From CALGSZ01 sp042408955 (GTDB taxonomy: Bacteria > Chloroflexota > Chloroflexia > Thermomicrobiales > UBA6265), in the NCBI GenBank assembly GCA_042408955.1, contig JBHOQQ010000017.1, forward strand, positions 1 through 64,000: a stretch of 64,000 nucleotides of DNA. The letters run 5' to 3'. Position numbers and translations under genes: made by a program. This document shows, in pieces, positions 63,979 through 64,000 of this stretch (the stretch's first letter is position 1; the number at the start of each line of letters is the position of its first letter). The notes beneath the pieces were generated by a model. It searched no databases and was not told the origin of the DNA. It was given only the letters and a program-made list of their open reading frames with translations.

Positions 63979-64000
63979 AGTTCCTCTCAGTGGACATACG

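Overview
The window reads as chromosomal DNA of a high-GC bacterium. Many genes start with GTG or TTG, operons are tight with GTGA/ATGA overlaps, and proteins look thermophile-like. The mix of genes fits a Chloroflexota lineage, most likely Thermomicrobia (Sphaerobacter/Thermomicrobium relatives): cyanophycin metabolism in a non-cyanobacterium, Rho with a long charged N-terminal extension, class II fructose-bisphosphatase, a form II CoxL-like molybdoenzyme, and a uvrB/aroQ/pepP/efp/accB/xseAB cluster. The taxonomic call is inference. I see no rRNA, tRNA, CRISPR array, prophage or intact insertion sequence.

Layout. 1-340 is a dense intergenic repeat cluster before a dnaE2-type polymerase gene. 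3.9-7.5 kb holds cyanophycinase and cyanophycin synthetase, followed (7.6-13.2 kb) by a complete five-gene peptide-type ABC transporter. On the minus strand, 13.3-17.4 kb carries M20 peptidase, moaB, hisS and a TIM-barrel isomerase whose 5' end was frameshifted by a 61-bp duplication. sdhB/sdhA follow (17.6-20.1 kb). A parDE toxin-antitoxin module sits just upstream of sdhA and is flanked by 45-bp direct repeats, each containing the -10 and early leader of a promoter. 21.1-31.2 kb on the plus strand has an M20 peptidase, a dinG-type helicase with fused exonuclease, glpX, rho with a 300-nt leader, and an orphan CoxL-like subunit. 31.3-34.3 kb is a decaying minus-strand operon (XRE-cupin regulator, B3/4 protein with an internal amber codon, frameshifted PaiB-like gene, EamA transporter).

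34.5-45.2 kb is minus strand: another EamA transporter, then reading upstream an isoaspartyl-peptidase-like Ntn hydrolase, a HypE-like AIR synthase, xseB, xseA, accB, efp, M24 peptidase, aroQ, an exported unknown and uvrB, largely coupled by overlaps. 45.5-49 kb has a NUDIX protein, an alpha/beta-hydrolase remnant, a HAD hydrolase and a DapA-family aldolase. 49.9-53.9 kb (plus) has an MBL-Rieske fusion that appears to start at CTG, threonine dehydratase, a small acidic protein and a cupin. 54-64 kb mixes an aldo/keto reductase, two exported Pro/Thr-rich proteins, a redoxin, a zinc-ribbon/J-domain protein, a DUF1786 protein, a proline iminopeptidase and an S10 carboxypeptidase.

Themes. Nitrogen and peptide handling recurs: peptide import, seven peptidase or peptidase-like genes, histidine and threonine genes, and cyanophycin storage. 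The most unusual DNA is non-coding: three clusters of the same G-rich/C-rich intergenic repeat family, one of them an ~800-bp set of concentric inverted repeats, and the promoter-leader duplication around parDE.
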